This document shows, piece by piece, positions 48,930 to 59,630 of a DNA stretch of 64,000 bases. The first letter of the stretch is position 1; each line of letters begins with the position of its first letter. The stretch is from Piper betle (Eukaryota > Streptophyta > Magnoliopsida > Piperales > Piperaceae), in contig JAURVB010003418.1 of the NCBI GenBank assembly GCA_033002965.1, positions 40,524-104,523 of the forward strand, written 5' to 3'. Position numbers and translations under genes: made by a program. The notes beneath the pieces were generated by a model. It worked only from the letters and a program-made list of their open reading frames with translations. It made no database searches and was not told where the DNA came from.

Positions 48930-50940
48930 TGGTTCTTCATTAGTAGGTACATTATAGTTACATGGTGTGCACTACTTTCCGAAGCTATATCGACAAATAT
49001 TTTCCTGTCTTAATATTTTGTTTCTGGAATTTTTCTTACAAAGTAATGTGACAGTGATAGCAAAGTAGGGAATTACTAGAGAGATATTAAACTCATAGGA
49101 CACATATTAGAACCCCATCCCCTCAGTCTGGGGAACAAGATAGACTGTCATGGTCTGTAACATCCTGGTCAACCGAAAGTATATACCATAATAAAACGAT
49201 GTATAGTGGCTAGCAGCATTAGTGAAGACGACGTGATGCAAGCGAAATTAGTCGACAGAGGAAAGTCAGCGATACCCTTGTGGCAAGTATAGACATACGG
49301 ATGCAATAAGAACTAAGAACATTGAAGAAGCAAGGCGAATAACCACTCGGTGGCAGAATTGAAAGAGACTAGTGGGTGCTTGAAGACCGAGAGCCAGCCG
49401 GGTCCATGGCCCTACCCGCCACCCTCCTCCACCGCCACGCGAGGATACCAACAACAACTCTTAGTGACCTCGAAAGTGGACCAAACATCGATGGGCTACC
49501 AGTAAGGAACCGCGGGTAGATTCTGGTGGAGTAGAACCGAAAAATCTGAGACCGGATGAACAAGAAGAGATCGAATAAGATTAGTGGACAAATTTGGGAT
49601 AATGACAATATGAAAGTTCGTGAAAATGGTGGATATTTCTTTGGGGTGGATGGAGAGGTTTCCATTCTTGTGGATTTCGTCAACCATAAGAGTGTTTTGG
49701 TGTATGAGATGCCCGATGAGAGCATAGTATCCATCATTTCAGGGAACATCGGACAACTATTATGTGAATTGTCTGCTCCCTATTTGCTCACCGTCAACTA
49801 GACCCTTGGAGGGAAATTCGAAACCGTGGGAAGTATGTTTTACCCAAATGAAAGGAAAGTGGGCATTCATCTTAGGCTGGAAATTTACATGGCCGTAAGC
49901 ATACGAGACCGTTAGAACCACTGGAGGATTTACACGAGGCAAGAAGAGGATAGAATGATTTTCTGGAGACTCGATCATGAGATTAGTGAGCTATTTGGAG
50001 CTAGAGTTCTTTTCGGCGGTGTTGAAGCTACGGCAACAAAACGGGATTATAAGCCGACCTCGCTCGTTGACCGAGACAACACTTACAAGAAACCTTATCG
50101 ACTAGAACGAAAGGTACAACAAAGGTGTCAAGCATAAATGATTTCCACATGAGTATGGATGGCAAGTGCTCAGGGTTACGAAACACCCTTCTATCAAAGT
50201 TGCCAATGGCTCGTCATGGAGAGAGTGGTGCGGCGGCTGCAAGTACATGCTTCGAGTGTGGTCGAACCGGGGCATGGCTACAACTTGTCCAACTAACTAG
50301 ACCAAAACGATGCTAGCTCATTAAGCTTACACCCGAATAACCTTTCCATAGTAGAGAGCATGGCAAGGGCAGGGTGGGGACCAACGAACACTGAACGACG
50401 TAAGGGGTAAATTTAAGAGAGGGTACGCGGCACCGACGATAGCTGTAAACCGGCGAAATCCTAGAAGCCTCCTACCCTAACACAGCAATGGCAACACAGC
50501 AAACAAACGGCTCTCAACAAACTAAACAACAAACTCGAAACAAGCAAATTTGAGACTAGTAGTCAAAATCGTAACTCGAAAGCGACTATTATTGCCATCG
50601 AAACGAAACAACACCACTACGCTCCCTTTACAAATGACACCTCTTGAAGCTCAAGAAATTTCAAATTGGGTCTACTTATTTAGGTAGAATTTCATCGAAG
50701 CAATTTATGAAGTATACATGTGTTCGTAATGAAGAAGGATGGAAGCATGCATCTATGCATCGGTTATAGGAATGCTACCCATGTAACTATAAATACCTTC
50801 TTCCCTCGCATTAATGATCCTATTTGTCAGGTGGGGCACGTGAGGCAAGTGCCAGTTCGTAGAGCGAAGCTCGAAAACTGTATTCACGGTGAATATGGAC
50901 ACTACGAAATTTTAGTCATACCTTTTTTTGTAAAACACGA
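48930..50940 (+). pseudogene. Right-arm copy of element A gag and RT start
   Basis: gag anchor: 'cattcttgtggatttcgtca' (49,663) equals the complement of 39,917-39,936. The zinc-knuckle codons recur near 50,255-50,300 (CFECGRTGAW, broken). The RT piece 50,720-50,940 reads [16 protein letters not shown] and EYGHYEILVIPF, then stops at the same point as the left arm, where LTR-B begins. Frames are broken far more often than in the left arm. Confidence 0.85.
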
Positions 50941-51302
50941 AAAATAATTAGGTTGCAAAATACCGAACCAAACCGTAAATATTATTTAATTAAATTAATT
51001 CTTGAAAATTAATATTATAAATTATGGAATTTGACTGCTGTTATATTATTTTAGATTGCTACCATTCATATTCTTAATAATTACTTTTTGACACATCACA
51101 AATAGCAATTCCACCTGTACAAAATTTGTGTTTGTAATTCTACATATTCTTCTATATAAAGTTTTGTTGATTAAAGAACATCCTCAGTTAACTGTGAGCC
51201 TTGACTTTGAAAATTACATCCATATTAAATCCTATCCTCTTCTGCAATACCACCCATTTATGTTCGTATAATTTACATGAAATGTTATATATTCCGATTT
51301 GA
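50941..51302 (+). repeat. Right-arm LTR-B, truncated
   Basis: Starts GTAAAACACGAAAAATAATT directly after the RT codons and follows LTR-B to 'gttatatattccgatttg', where similarity ends. Confidence 0.8.
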
Positions 51303-52318
51303 TTTTTAGATCGTAGGACATGATTAGTGGTTGTTTTATTAGACCTCACTTAACACTAGCCATTTAGGCGTATTTTACTCCCGTTATTAATAACCTTCAA
51401 GGATGAGATCCCTCAAGTCTAGTTTCAAAAATAAGATCTACTGCAAGTTGCCTTTGGGCCTATCTATATAATTCCCTTCTCAAGCCTATTTATAAATTTA
51501 TTCAATTTTCAGTGAGATGAGATATGGTGAAATTGACTCACATATATAATGAGCAGGTGCATCTGCCAGTCACAACGGGTTCTGGATTAGTAAGAGGATT
51601 GTTCCATTCTTGAGGTAAGAGGATTGTTCCATTCTTGAGGGATCCTGAAATCTATTCATTTTGAGTTCCTTACACCCAAAGAAATGTGGAGGTTTGCAGG
51701 TATTGTTTAGTACAACGCATGTCCAAACATGTGGTTCAAAGGGTACTAAAGGTGGCTGCCTAAAAGTACTCAACCTTCGTGCTCATGGCTAGGAGAAATA
51801 TGGAGGAAAGGAAAAGGGCTTAGGATATATTGGTAGTCCCAAGGGATCAAAAATGAGAAAATACCGAGAGAGGTATTAGTAGACCAATTAGCTCAGGATG
51901 TTATCGGGTCTATAGTCCAGTGGCTCTCCATTAGATGCCCTTTAGAGAGTTCAACAAAAGATATAAAAAATGTTTTTCTTCACATGAGCGTTAGTTCTCA
52001 TGACCAGTTTGATATAGTTATAGTTTGGACCAGTAACATCCATTACTAACGTTTTTTATATTATATATGTCGGTCTTGTGTTCCCGAGTTGGCTTTGGTG
52101 GATGGATAGAAAAATGCTACACACATTTGAGCTCAACACAGTCATATTTGATGTATTTTAATGTACATTTAGTAATGTCTTCCATTCTCAAGATGCCAAA
52201 CGAGCTATTTCGATCTATATTATTGGCCGAGTCTTATAGACTAGCAGCTTTAGAGCTGACTTGACTTGATCGTAGCATTTCGATTTGGTTCTTAGTTGAA
52301 CCGAAATCGGGTGTTGCA
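51303..52318 (+). mobile_element. A-like LTR, 5' truncated (F)
   Basis: Sense-strand match to the A LTR family: 'ggatgagatccctc', TTTTCAGTGAGA, GAGGGATCCTGA, GTGGAGGTTTGCAGGTA, 'tcaaagggtactaaaggtggctgcct'. The last part resembles LTR-C (ACCAGTAACATCCATTACTAAC, 'gctacacacatttgagctcaacac'), ending GGGTGTTGCA. A 25-bp direct duplication lies at 51,590-51,639. Its left edge is the palindrome's distal break. Confidence 0.7.
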
Positions 52319-52870
52319 GGGCATGCTCATCCACTGGTAATGCAATCGACTCATCCATGATGCTCCTGCCACGGGATCCAGATCCACGTGACCCGCACCC
52401 ATGCCGAGCTAGTAAACGACCATGAGCCATATCTACAATCATAAAGTTTTAAAAAATGACTGTGAATTTCTTTTTTCATATACGAGGATTACAAAAGTAT
52501 TACAAAAATTTACATTATTAGTTATCGCATTGTTATTCATCGTCAGATACTAATTCTCAATCTGAAGATGAAGTCTCTTCATATCTACTGGATCGTGAAA
52601 GATATAATTCTTTAATGTCTACTTCATCATTAATATCCGAATCAGTCAGTGAATGGGATGTTATTATGGGGTCATTATCAAGTTGAGGGTCACTTGTTTG
52701 TGTATGATCATCTTGATATGAGATATCTAGTTCTTAGTTTGTTTATAAGTCCCCTGTGATATATTCATGGTAAATTTTCTTTTGGGTCTTACTTTACAAG
52801 ATATCCACCATTAACGTCTTTCTCGGTGCTGAGACGAGTAAGCCATGTAATACACCTGTTGGACTTAAGA
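52319..52870. other. Stretch without recognisable gene
   Basis: Between the F LTR and the transposase relic; possibly the 3' part of the CACTA element, but no motif supports this directly. Confidence 0.4.
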
Positions 52871-53190
52871 GACCAAAATAAATACATCAAAAAGTTAATG
52901 TAGTGTCATGTTTAACTTTAACTAAACCATGAAGATGTACAACTTGTACTCCTTTAGTGGTATCAAACCAACGGCACTGGATCCTGTTCATGCCAAGGCA
53001 TGTGTTCGATGGTATTTCACGACATGAATAATCTTAGAATAATAGGAAAATATCTCAACACTTGAGCTGCAACGCTTTTCTTCTAACAATCAACTTCCTT
53101 TGTTACAAGATATCTTGAGGCTTGACAGTGTGGACACTCTTGTAAGTGAGCAGTCTCCTTATAAAACATGATGCACTCATTGGGATATAT
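52871..53190 (-). pseudogene. CACTA (TNP2-type) transposase relic
   Basis: Minus-strand reading from 53,184: PNECIMFYKETAHLQECPHC, then QASRYLVTKEVDC, stop, KKSVAAQVLRYFPIILRLFM. This is the conserved CP.C...C..C.ASRY and VLRYFPIIPRL order of plant En/Spm TNP2 transposases (transposase_21 family). Further left (about 53,014-52,890) another frame gives NTCLGMNRIQCRWFDTTKGV followed by VVHLHGLVKVKHDT, like the domain that follows the transposase in these elements. The distance between the two blocks is far shorter than in intact elements, so most of the catalytic region is deleted. Confidence 0.8.
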
Positions 53191-54379
53191 ATGTATTTTT
53201 TCTACTTTCATTCTTAGCTTCTTCGTCAATTTTTTTAGTCATAAAAAGACCTGACAACTTGTTCTCTCTTGGCAAACACCTTTTAGAAAAGAAACAAACT
53301 CATCAAATGTTCTTTGGACAACATTATAGATTGTTTTTATATTTCATAACATTACAGTTGTATATAGAGAAGATGCGTAGTCACAATCCGGAGATCATAA
53401 AATGCTTTCTCCACTGGATTAGGTTGTTCATCAGTGGGGTACTGGTGTTGTGCTGATTGATTACACAGACAAAAAATTTTCAAACTACTAACAATTCCCA
53501 GATGTGAGAATGTAAAATTGAGAAACATCTCAACTCCTCACTCAAAATCTGAATTAAAACTCCTCATAACTACATTTTAACCATCCAATTATGCCCATTT
53601 TTATTTATTATGCAAGCACTAAACATTGACAACAAGTTAATTCAGATGTTTGTAATATAATAACATATATCAAGGTATAGATGTTTATATAAAATGCTTG
53701 TAATACTTGACAATTATTGTTCTACATGATTGTGAAATAAAACTAAGACAAATTAAAAAATAATTATGAATTCATTGTGCTCAAGTCAACTTGAAACTAA
53801 TCGAGATAGGAAAAACACTAAGTTATGTACTTAATCTTATGCAATCATAGTGCTCGATTATAGTCCAAAGTAATCTACTCAAGAAAAACACTAATTAAGT
53901 TGAATATGGTAGACTATAGAATTAAATTGTAACTTAAAAGTTATGAAAATTCAAATCTCCTATTTAAGCAGTATGTTATCGTATTAATTTAATTATTACT
54001 TTATACATATATTTTCAATCATCACAAGATAATCATTAAATTAAATCAATAATTTTAATTATGAGCTTAAACAAATAAAATAAAATTATGCTAATAATAC
54101 TATCATAATCATTTCTTTAAAATAAACCCTAATTTTATGAACAATAAATAATCTAAAATAAATAAATTATAAGCCTTAATTTTATAAAATAATACTATTA
54201 TAATCGTTACTTTAAAATAAACCTTAATTTATAAACAATAATAATCTATAATAAATATAAAATAAATCTAAACTAAACCCAAATAAACCCTAATTTTTTC
54301 ATACTCATAATAAATATAAAATCAACTCGAATAAACACTAATTTTATTAACATTAAACATTCAACAAACAACAACCAAT

Positions 54380-54787
54380 AATTTCATTCCTAATAATATT
54401 TTACGACCAGATTTGCAACAGCTAACCCGATCATAATATAAGTCATAAACCTTTGGGAGCGGACCTGTGGTCGCAAATCTATTTTCAAATTATTTGGTTC
54501 TGAAACAAAACTTACCGACTGATATGTAACTATAAATAGCCGTCACAAGTGCATTAATAAACTTGCAACCGTAATTAGTGACTGCACTATGTGGTTACAA
54601 AGTTCTGGTCACTAATATGGTTGCTAAATGGTTACTAAACAATTGATAAGTTCTGCAATTATCTTCGCGGTCACAAAGCGGTAGTAAATACTGCATGTTT
54701 CAATGAGGATGCAATGCAGTTGTTAATTTACGATCAGATTTCGAAGTTGCAAACTGTCGGACGCTTATAAACGAGATTCTAATAGTG
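54380..54787 (-). mobile_element. Terminal region of CACTA element
   Basis: On the minus strand the sequence starts CACTATTAGAATCTCG at 54,787, a CACTA-type terminus, followed by subterminal repeats of GCAAC/GTAACCA and GGTCACAAA type through about 54,400, as in En/Spm elements. The flanking trinucleotide is AAA. No opposite terminus was found, so the left end is lost. Confidence 0.7.
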
Positions 54788-54902
54788 AAAAGTAGGAACC
54801 TTAGGATATTGTTATAGAAATGAAACATATGGCAATCACGAATCTTATTGTTTAATTCAGAGCGAGAGCAGTAATATTATTGCAATTAGTAACAAAATAA
54901 CG

Positions 54903-54907
<5 letters not shown>

Positions 54908-54950
<43 letters not shown>

Positions 54951-54951
54951 G
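54908..54951. repeat. (AT)n(AC)n microsatellite
   Basis: About 30 nt of TA repeats followed by ACACACACAC. Confidence 0.95.
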
Positions 54952-54981
54952 AGGGGGAAGCTATGATGCAGCACAGCCATC

Positions 54982-55016
54982 TTTCTAGCCGTTGGATTTA
55001 ATCCAACGTCTAGAAA
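54982..55016. repeat. Hairpin around CCGTTGGATT, sibling of 1,867
   Basis: TTTCTAGCCGTTGGATT pairs with its complement at 55,000-55,016, one mismatch. The core CGTTGGAT..ATCCAACG is the same as in the 1,867-1,896 hairpin, and both stand close to a TA-rich run and upstream of or within C/A-rich sequence. Confidence 0.8.
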
Positions 55017-55062
55017 TTAACTTCCCACCACACCACCCCACCATCCCACCCCACGTCAAAAT

Positions 55063-55414
55063 TAGGGTGCTAACCGAGCGAGCGAGCCGAGCTCAACTTG
55101 TGTTTGAATTTGGCTCGAATAATTCGAAACTCGTTCGAACTCGACTCGAGATTAAACGAGTTTTAAACATACATGCTTAAATTTGACTCGAATATCTTTT
55201 ATGTGTTCGAGCTCGACTCGTGCTCGAATATACTTAAACTGTTTAATTTTTTCGAGCTCGAACCCAGCTCATTCATGAGCTCAAACTGGTTCGATTAAAA
55301 GTCAAAAGTCCCTCACTTAAAAAAAATGCAATTAATATAGATTGTAGCCACAACCTTGAGGTCATCAACTTGAATACTTACCATCTCAACTATCTCACTT
55401 CTTTGTTATTATAT

Positions 55415-55446
<32 letters not shown>

Positions 55447-55870
55447 CATGTATATATATATACATGTATATATATACATGTATATATATACATGTATATA
55501 TACATGTATATATATACATGTATATATATACATGTATATATACATGTATATATATATACATGTATATATACATGTATATATATATACATGTATATATATA
55601 TATACATGTATATATATATATATACATGTATATATATATATAATATAAAAACTATATCATTATATTATTTTATCGGAATCGAGCCGCAAGTTGAGTTTGA
55701 GTTATAACCGAGTCGAGTTGAGTCGAACATAACCTTGCTCAAGCTCGGCTCGTAAGATTTAAGTTCGAGTCTAGTTCGAGCTCGAATATTTAAATGTCGA
55801 ATTTCGAGTCGAGCCAAGCCGAGCCGAACGCGAAATGCTCATGAGCTGGCTCGCTTAATTAGCAACCCTA
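55063..55870. mobile_element. CTCGAG-rich nonautonomous DNA transposon with imperfect TIRs
   Basis: Starts TAGGGTGCTAACCGAGCGAG and ends with the near complement CTTAATTAGCAACCCTA. Both halves are filled with GAGCTCGACTCG-type motifs in opposing orientation (left 55,075-55,290, right 55,680-55,860), so the ends could fold together. A microsatellite occupies the middle. No coding capacity and no clear target duplication. The superfamily is not decidable by eye. Confidence 0.55.
55416..55642. repeat. TATATACATG compound microsatellite
   Basis: Starts (GT)n, then (TA)n, then about 13 units of (TA)nCATG with unit length 12-18. TATATACATGTATATA is self-complementary, so either strand reads the same and cruciforms are possible. 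Reading frames across it are artefacts. Confidence 0.97.
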
Positions 55871-55949
55871 GCGGCGGTTGGGTGGTGCGGCAAAATAGGG
55901 GTAGACAAATAGAGTTATCGGTGTTGCAAAGTAGGGGAGAACGAAATAG

Positions 55950-57000
55950 GAAGGGTAGTTTTGTAATAAAAAATTGACTCGCTCCCGACTTGAGTTAATA
56001 TTATAAAATAGATCCCAAAAAATATTAAAAAATACAATAAAATACCATAAAATAAAATAATTGAGTTCTAATGGGTTACTTTATTTTATGATATTTTATT
56101 CTATTTTTTCATATTTTTTGAGATGTATTTCGTAATATTAACTCGAGTCAGGAAGGAAATGGGTAGGTGTAGTTTTGTAATAAAAATTTGACTTATTCTC
56201 GACTCGAGTCAATATTACGGGAAATTGGTGGGAGTAGTTTTGTAATTAAAACTTAACTCGCTCCTGACTGGAGTCAATATTACGAAATATATCCGGAAAA
56301 ATATAAAAAATACAATTAAATACCTTAAAATAAAATAATCGAGTTCTAATGCATTTTTTTATTTTATAGTATTTTAATATTTATTTTCATATTTTTTGAA
56401 ATATATTTCGTAATTTATTTCATATTTTCTTAGATGTATTAAGTAATATTGATTCAAGACAGAAGCAAGTCAAGTTTTTATTATAAAATTACTAATGTTT
56501 CATTTTTCTCCACCAACCCTTTTTTTCCCCACCTCACCACCATCGCCACATGGCAATTTTATAATAAAAACTTGACTCGGTCCTGACTCGAGTCAATATT
56601 ATAAAATACATCTCTAAAAATATGAAACAAATTAGAATAAAATACCATAAAATAACATAATCCATTAGAATTTGATTTTTTATTTTACCGTATTTTCTTG
56701 TATTTTTTATATTTTTTGGGATCTATTTTGTAATATCAACTCGAGTCGGGACCGAGTCAAGTTTTTATTATAAAACTACCCCTGCCCATTTCCTTCCCCA
56801 CTTGTGTCAATACTATGAAATACATCTCAAAAAATTTTTAAAAATAGATTAAAATACCATAAAATAAAATAATCTATTAGAACTTGATTATTTATTTTAT
56901 AGTATTTTATTGTATTTTTTATATTTTTTGGGATATATTTCATAATATTTACTTTGAGTCGGGAGCGAGTTTTTATTACCAAACTACCCCTGCCCATTTC
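55950..57000. repeat. Cluster of ~200-bp foldback elements
   Basis: At least three to four modules, about 55,960-56,150, 56,240-56,480, 56,555-56,790 and 56,800-56,990. Each has TAGTTTTGTAATAAAAA.TTGACTCG...GACTCGAGTCAATATTA at one end, an A/T-rich AAAATACCATAAAATAAAAT middle and the reverse complement at the other end. Adjacent modules share or abut ends. No coding capacity; MITE-like. Confidence 0.75.
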
Positions 57001-58999
57001 CTTCTCCGCGCCACTACTCTGTTCTCCCCTGTTTTGCCTCGCCATCCCACCACCGTCAACCTCGCCGTTGGCCACCCGTGGCCAACTAGCTACTCCACCA
57101 TCCAGTGTTATCGCTGACTCGCCGCTGCCTCCCTTTCTTCCCCCTCTCCCTACCCTTTTCCTTCCTGGCCACCCATTGCCGCCCACCTTACACACGTCGC
57201 TGCCGACCACCAACCCCAGCGAAGACCTCCGGAGACCATCCCTAGCCTCTTCCTCGAGTGACCCAAGGCGGCGCCGCAAAATGGGAACTGGGGGTGGGTT
57301 TATATATATAATGAAAATTTTAAACGTTGGCACATTGTATGTAAAATATAAATTTAACCTAGGAAAGAATTATTAAGCTAACATCTAAGATACAATATTT
57401 AAATAGTTAAAATTATCAAATTTTCTGGGCCGAATTTCAAAACGCACGTTAATAGTCATGTATTTAAGCAGACGCAATAATTTATCTAAAACATTGAAAG
57501 TCCAAACATACTAGAATCTCATTTTGTAATTTATTGAATTAAATATTATAATATTATGAAACTTTTTTGAAACCTTTTACATATGAATAGCAGAAAATAA
57601 ATCAGAATACAAAACAATAGATCATTTTAAAAAATCATAAAGAAAATGTTATACACACAGCTCTATGTGATTCGGTCTGTAATTTGCCCCATAAGAAAAA
57701 TGATGAAAAACTCGATTAATCTTACCAAACCGATTTTAAATATAAACGATAATGGTAATTGGCTCTACTATAATTAATTTATCAATATAACCGAATATTA
57801 TTTAATATAATTATAAAATTTATTTCTATATATTTTAACATTAACCCTTAAAACATTAATGCTCAAAGTATCACTTTGATAAATTTACTTAATTCGATTA
57901 TTTATTTACTTATTTCCTAATTTATAACACTAGATTACCATAATTTAAATGACGGGAGCATTTTATATTTTATGAGTGAGAAAGTATTTTAGATAATTAT
58001 AATTTTTAATCCATTTAATATTATTAGGTTTATAATATATAAGGCAATAAAAATTTAACCATAAATTAACTGGTAAAAACTCAACTGTAGTAGAACCCTA
58101 TAATTAAACTTGATTAATAGTTTAAAATGGTAAATAGTTATGATAATAAATATTATCAACAATACCGTAATCGGGCCATTTCCGACCCCTCCAAAAGATG
58201 TAAAAAAGACAACCATCAATAAAATAAAGAAAAAAATCATAAGAAGGCCATGCTGCTGTAGTCTGATTAGTCTAAGCCGAGTTAATGCCGAGTTGACTCA
58301 GTAGCCACGATCAGATAATTACTGTAATATACTAGCACTGAGATCCGGACCTCTCTGACGTTCGCAAAGGGACCGATACGTTGATAGGAGATTGCTAGCC
58401 GGCAGAAATAGAACCAATACGTCTCTTTGAATCTGCAAAAAAAAAGTTAAATATATATATATATTTTTTGGGCAAGAATTTTTTGATCTCTGTGAAAGTG
58501 AATAAGCCATCCAATCTTTCATGGATTCGGTGATTTTCTTTTTCTTTATTGACCAGAACAGTACAGGTACCTGCATCTACTTTTGATGGATGGAGGTGGA
58601 GAAGCAAAATTAAAGCCTACAGATCAGAATACTGATAATTTACAATGACCCAAAACTTGATTAGATGAGAGCTACCTTTCGTGATATCCGAGAAGAGACA
58701 AAGTTTACAACTTTACCCAATCAGAAAACAAATCTCTCTCTTTTTTTAATGGGTTAATTCCCACAGCTATTTTGAGAGATAGCTATCACTTGGTAAGGAT
58801 TAATGTTGTATGAGAAAAAGATGAAGAGTTCATGATGACAAAGTTCTTCGTACCAGTTTGGATCACTCTACGACAATGACCAGTCATGGTTGCTTGTCAA
58901 TATGGTCGGCCAATCTTGAATCGCTTTAGCTTTTCTTTCTCTACGAGGGGAGACAATCCTGCTCACTCTCTCTCTATCTATGTCCTCCCTCTCTCTCTG

Positions 59000-59032
<33 letters not shown>

Positions 59033-59200
59033 CAGTTGTCTCCCTTTTCTTTTCTTGTTTCACTGTGCATGCAATGCCTCGGCCATGGAAACTGTAAAGA
59101 ATCTATTCTTTTCTTCCTTGACGAACGTGCAAAACAATCGCCTAACGCGTGCCTGCATGTTCCTATTCAATGTTTCGACAATTTCCTGATCAGTTTTATT
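57001..59200. other. Intergenic DNA
   Basis: 57,000-57,290 is a C/T-rich, GC-rich patch resembling the leader-like part of LTR-A and LTR-C. The rest is A/T-rich with small microsatellites (58,449-58,466 TA; 58,965-59,032 CT then AT). I see no gene. The part beyond 59,200 may be 3' UTR of the HIPP gene. Confidence 0.5.
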
Positions 59201-59630
59201 TGATCATGGATACTACATTGTGTCTCAATCTAAAACATCACAATATTTGTTACCCAAGTGAATTCGGATACAAATAAAAAATTAAAGAGAATGGCGAAGA
59301 ACTAAATGATATTTATGATTGCTCCTTCCTCAAACAAAGAAACAAATGGTTATCGGAAACGCTTACATATACCTCCATTACACCTAACAATTTCTCAAGA
59401 AGAAACCCATTTAATTAGGGAGCTCCCTTTACTAGCTAATACACCAAATTAAGACAAGAATGATAATCATTCCATCTTATCAAATCAGAAAAGAATGATC
59501 TGATTCCCCTAACAAAAAAATAAACAGTGTTTGCATTCACTCTCTCTCTAAAGGCCATGACAATTGTAAGACTTACAACAACGGAGAGCATCACTAGAAC
59601 CAGATCAAAAAGTTCTGTTTTGCATAAACT

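Larger units (their letters stand above)
37911..51302. repeat. Large imperfect inverted duplication (palindrome)
   Basis: Left arm about 37,911-45,265, right arm about 45,266-51,302, centred near AAGCTT at 45,262. Anchors pairing in reverse complement: 45,152-45,198 with 45,323-45,366; 44,870 with 45,590; primer site 44,734 with about 45,705; LTR-B with 45,710-46,698; LTR-A4 with 46,700-48,920; gag (e.g. FLWISSAIG codons) 39,900-40,050 with 49,540-49,750; RT 38,600-38,387 with 50,720-50,930; LTR-B 38,381-37,911 with 50,940-51,302. The right arm is about 1.3 kb shorter through many small gaps, with scattered substitutions. Beyond 51,302 the arms no longer match. Confidence 0.92.

Noticed and set aside
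49556..49801. 81-codon plus-strand frame as a new gene
   Set aside because: Lies in the right palindrome arm and derives from element A gag read in a shifted frame.
55370..55707. Several 70-97-codon Tyr/Ile/Cys/Met frames
   Set aside because: Translations of the TATATACATG microsatellite in every frame.
56827..57376. 168- and 140-codon frames on opposite strands
   Set aside because: They cover the GC-rich patch beside the foldback cluster. There is no domain, and they run into foldback sequence at one end.
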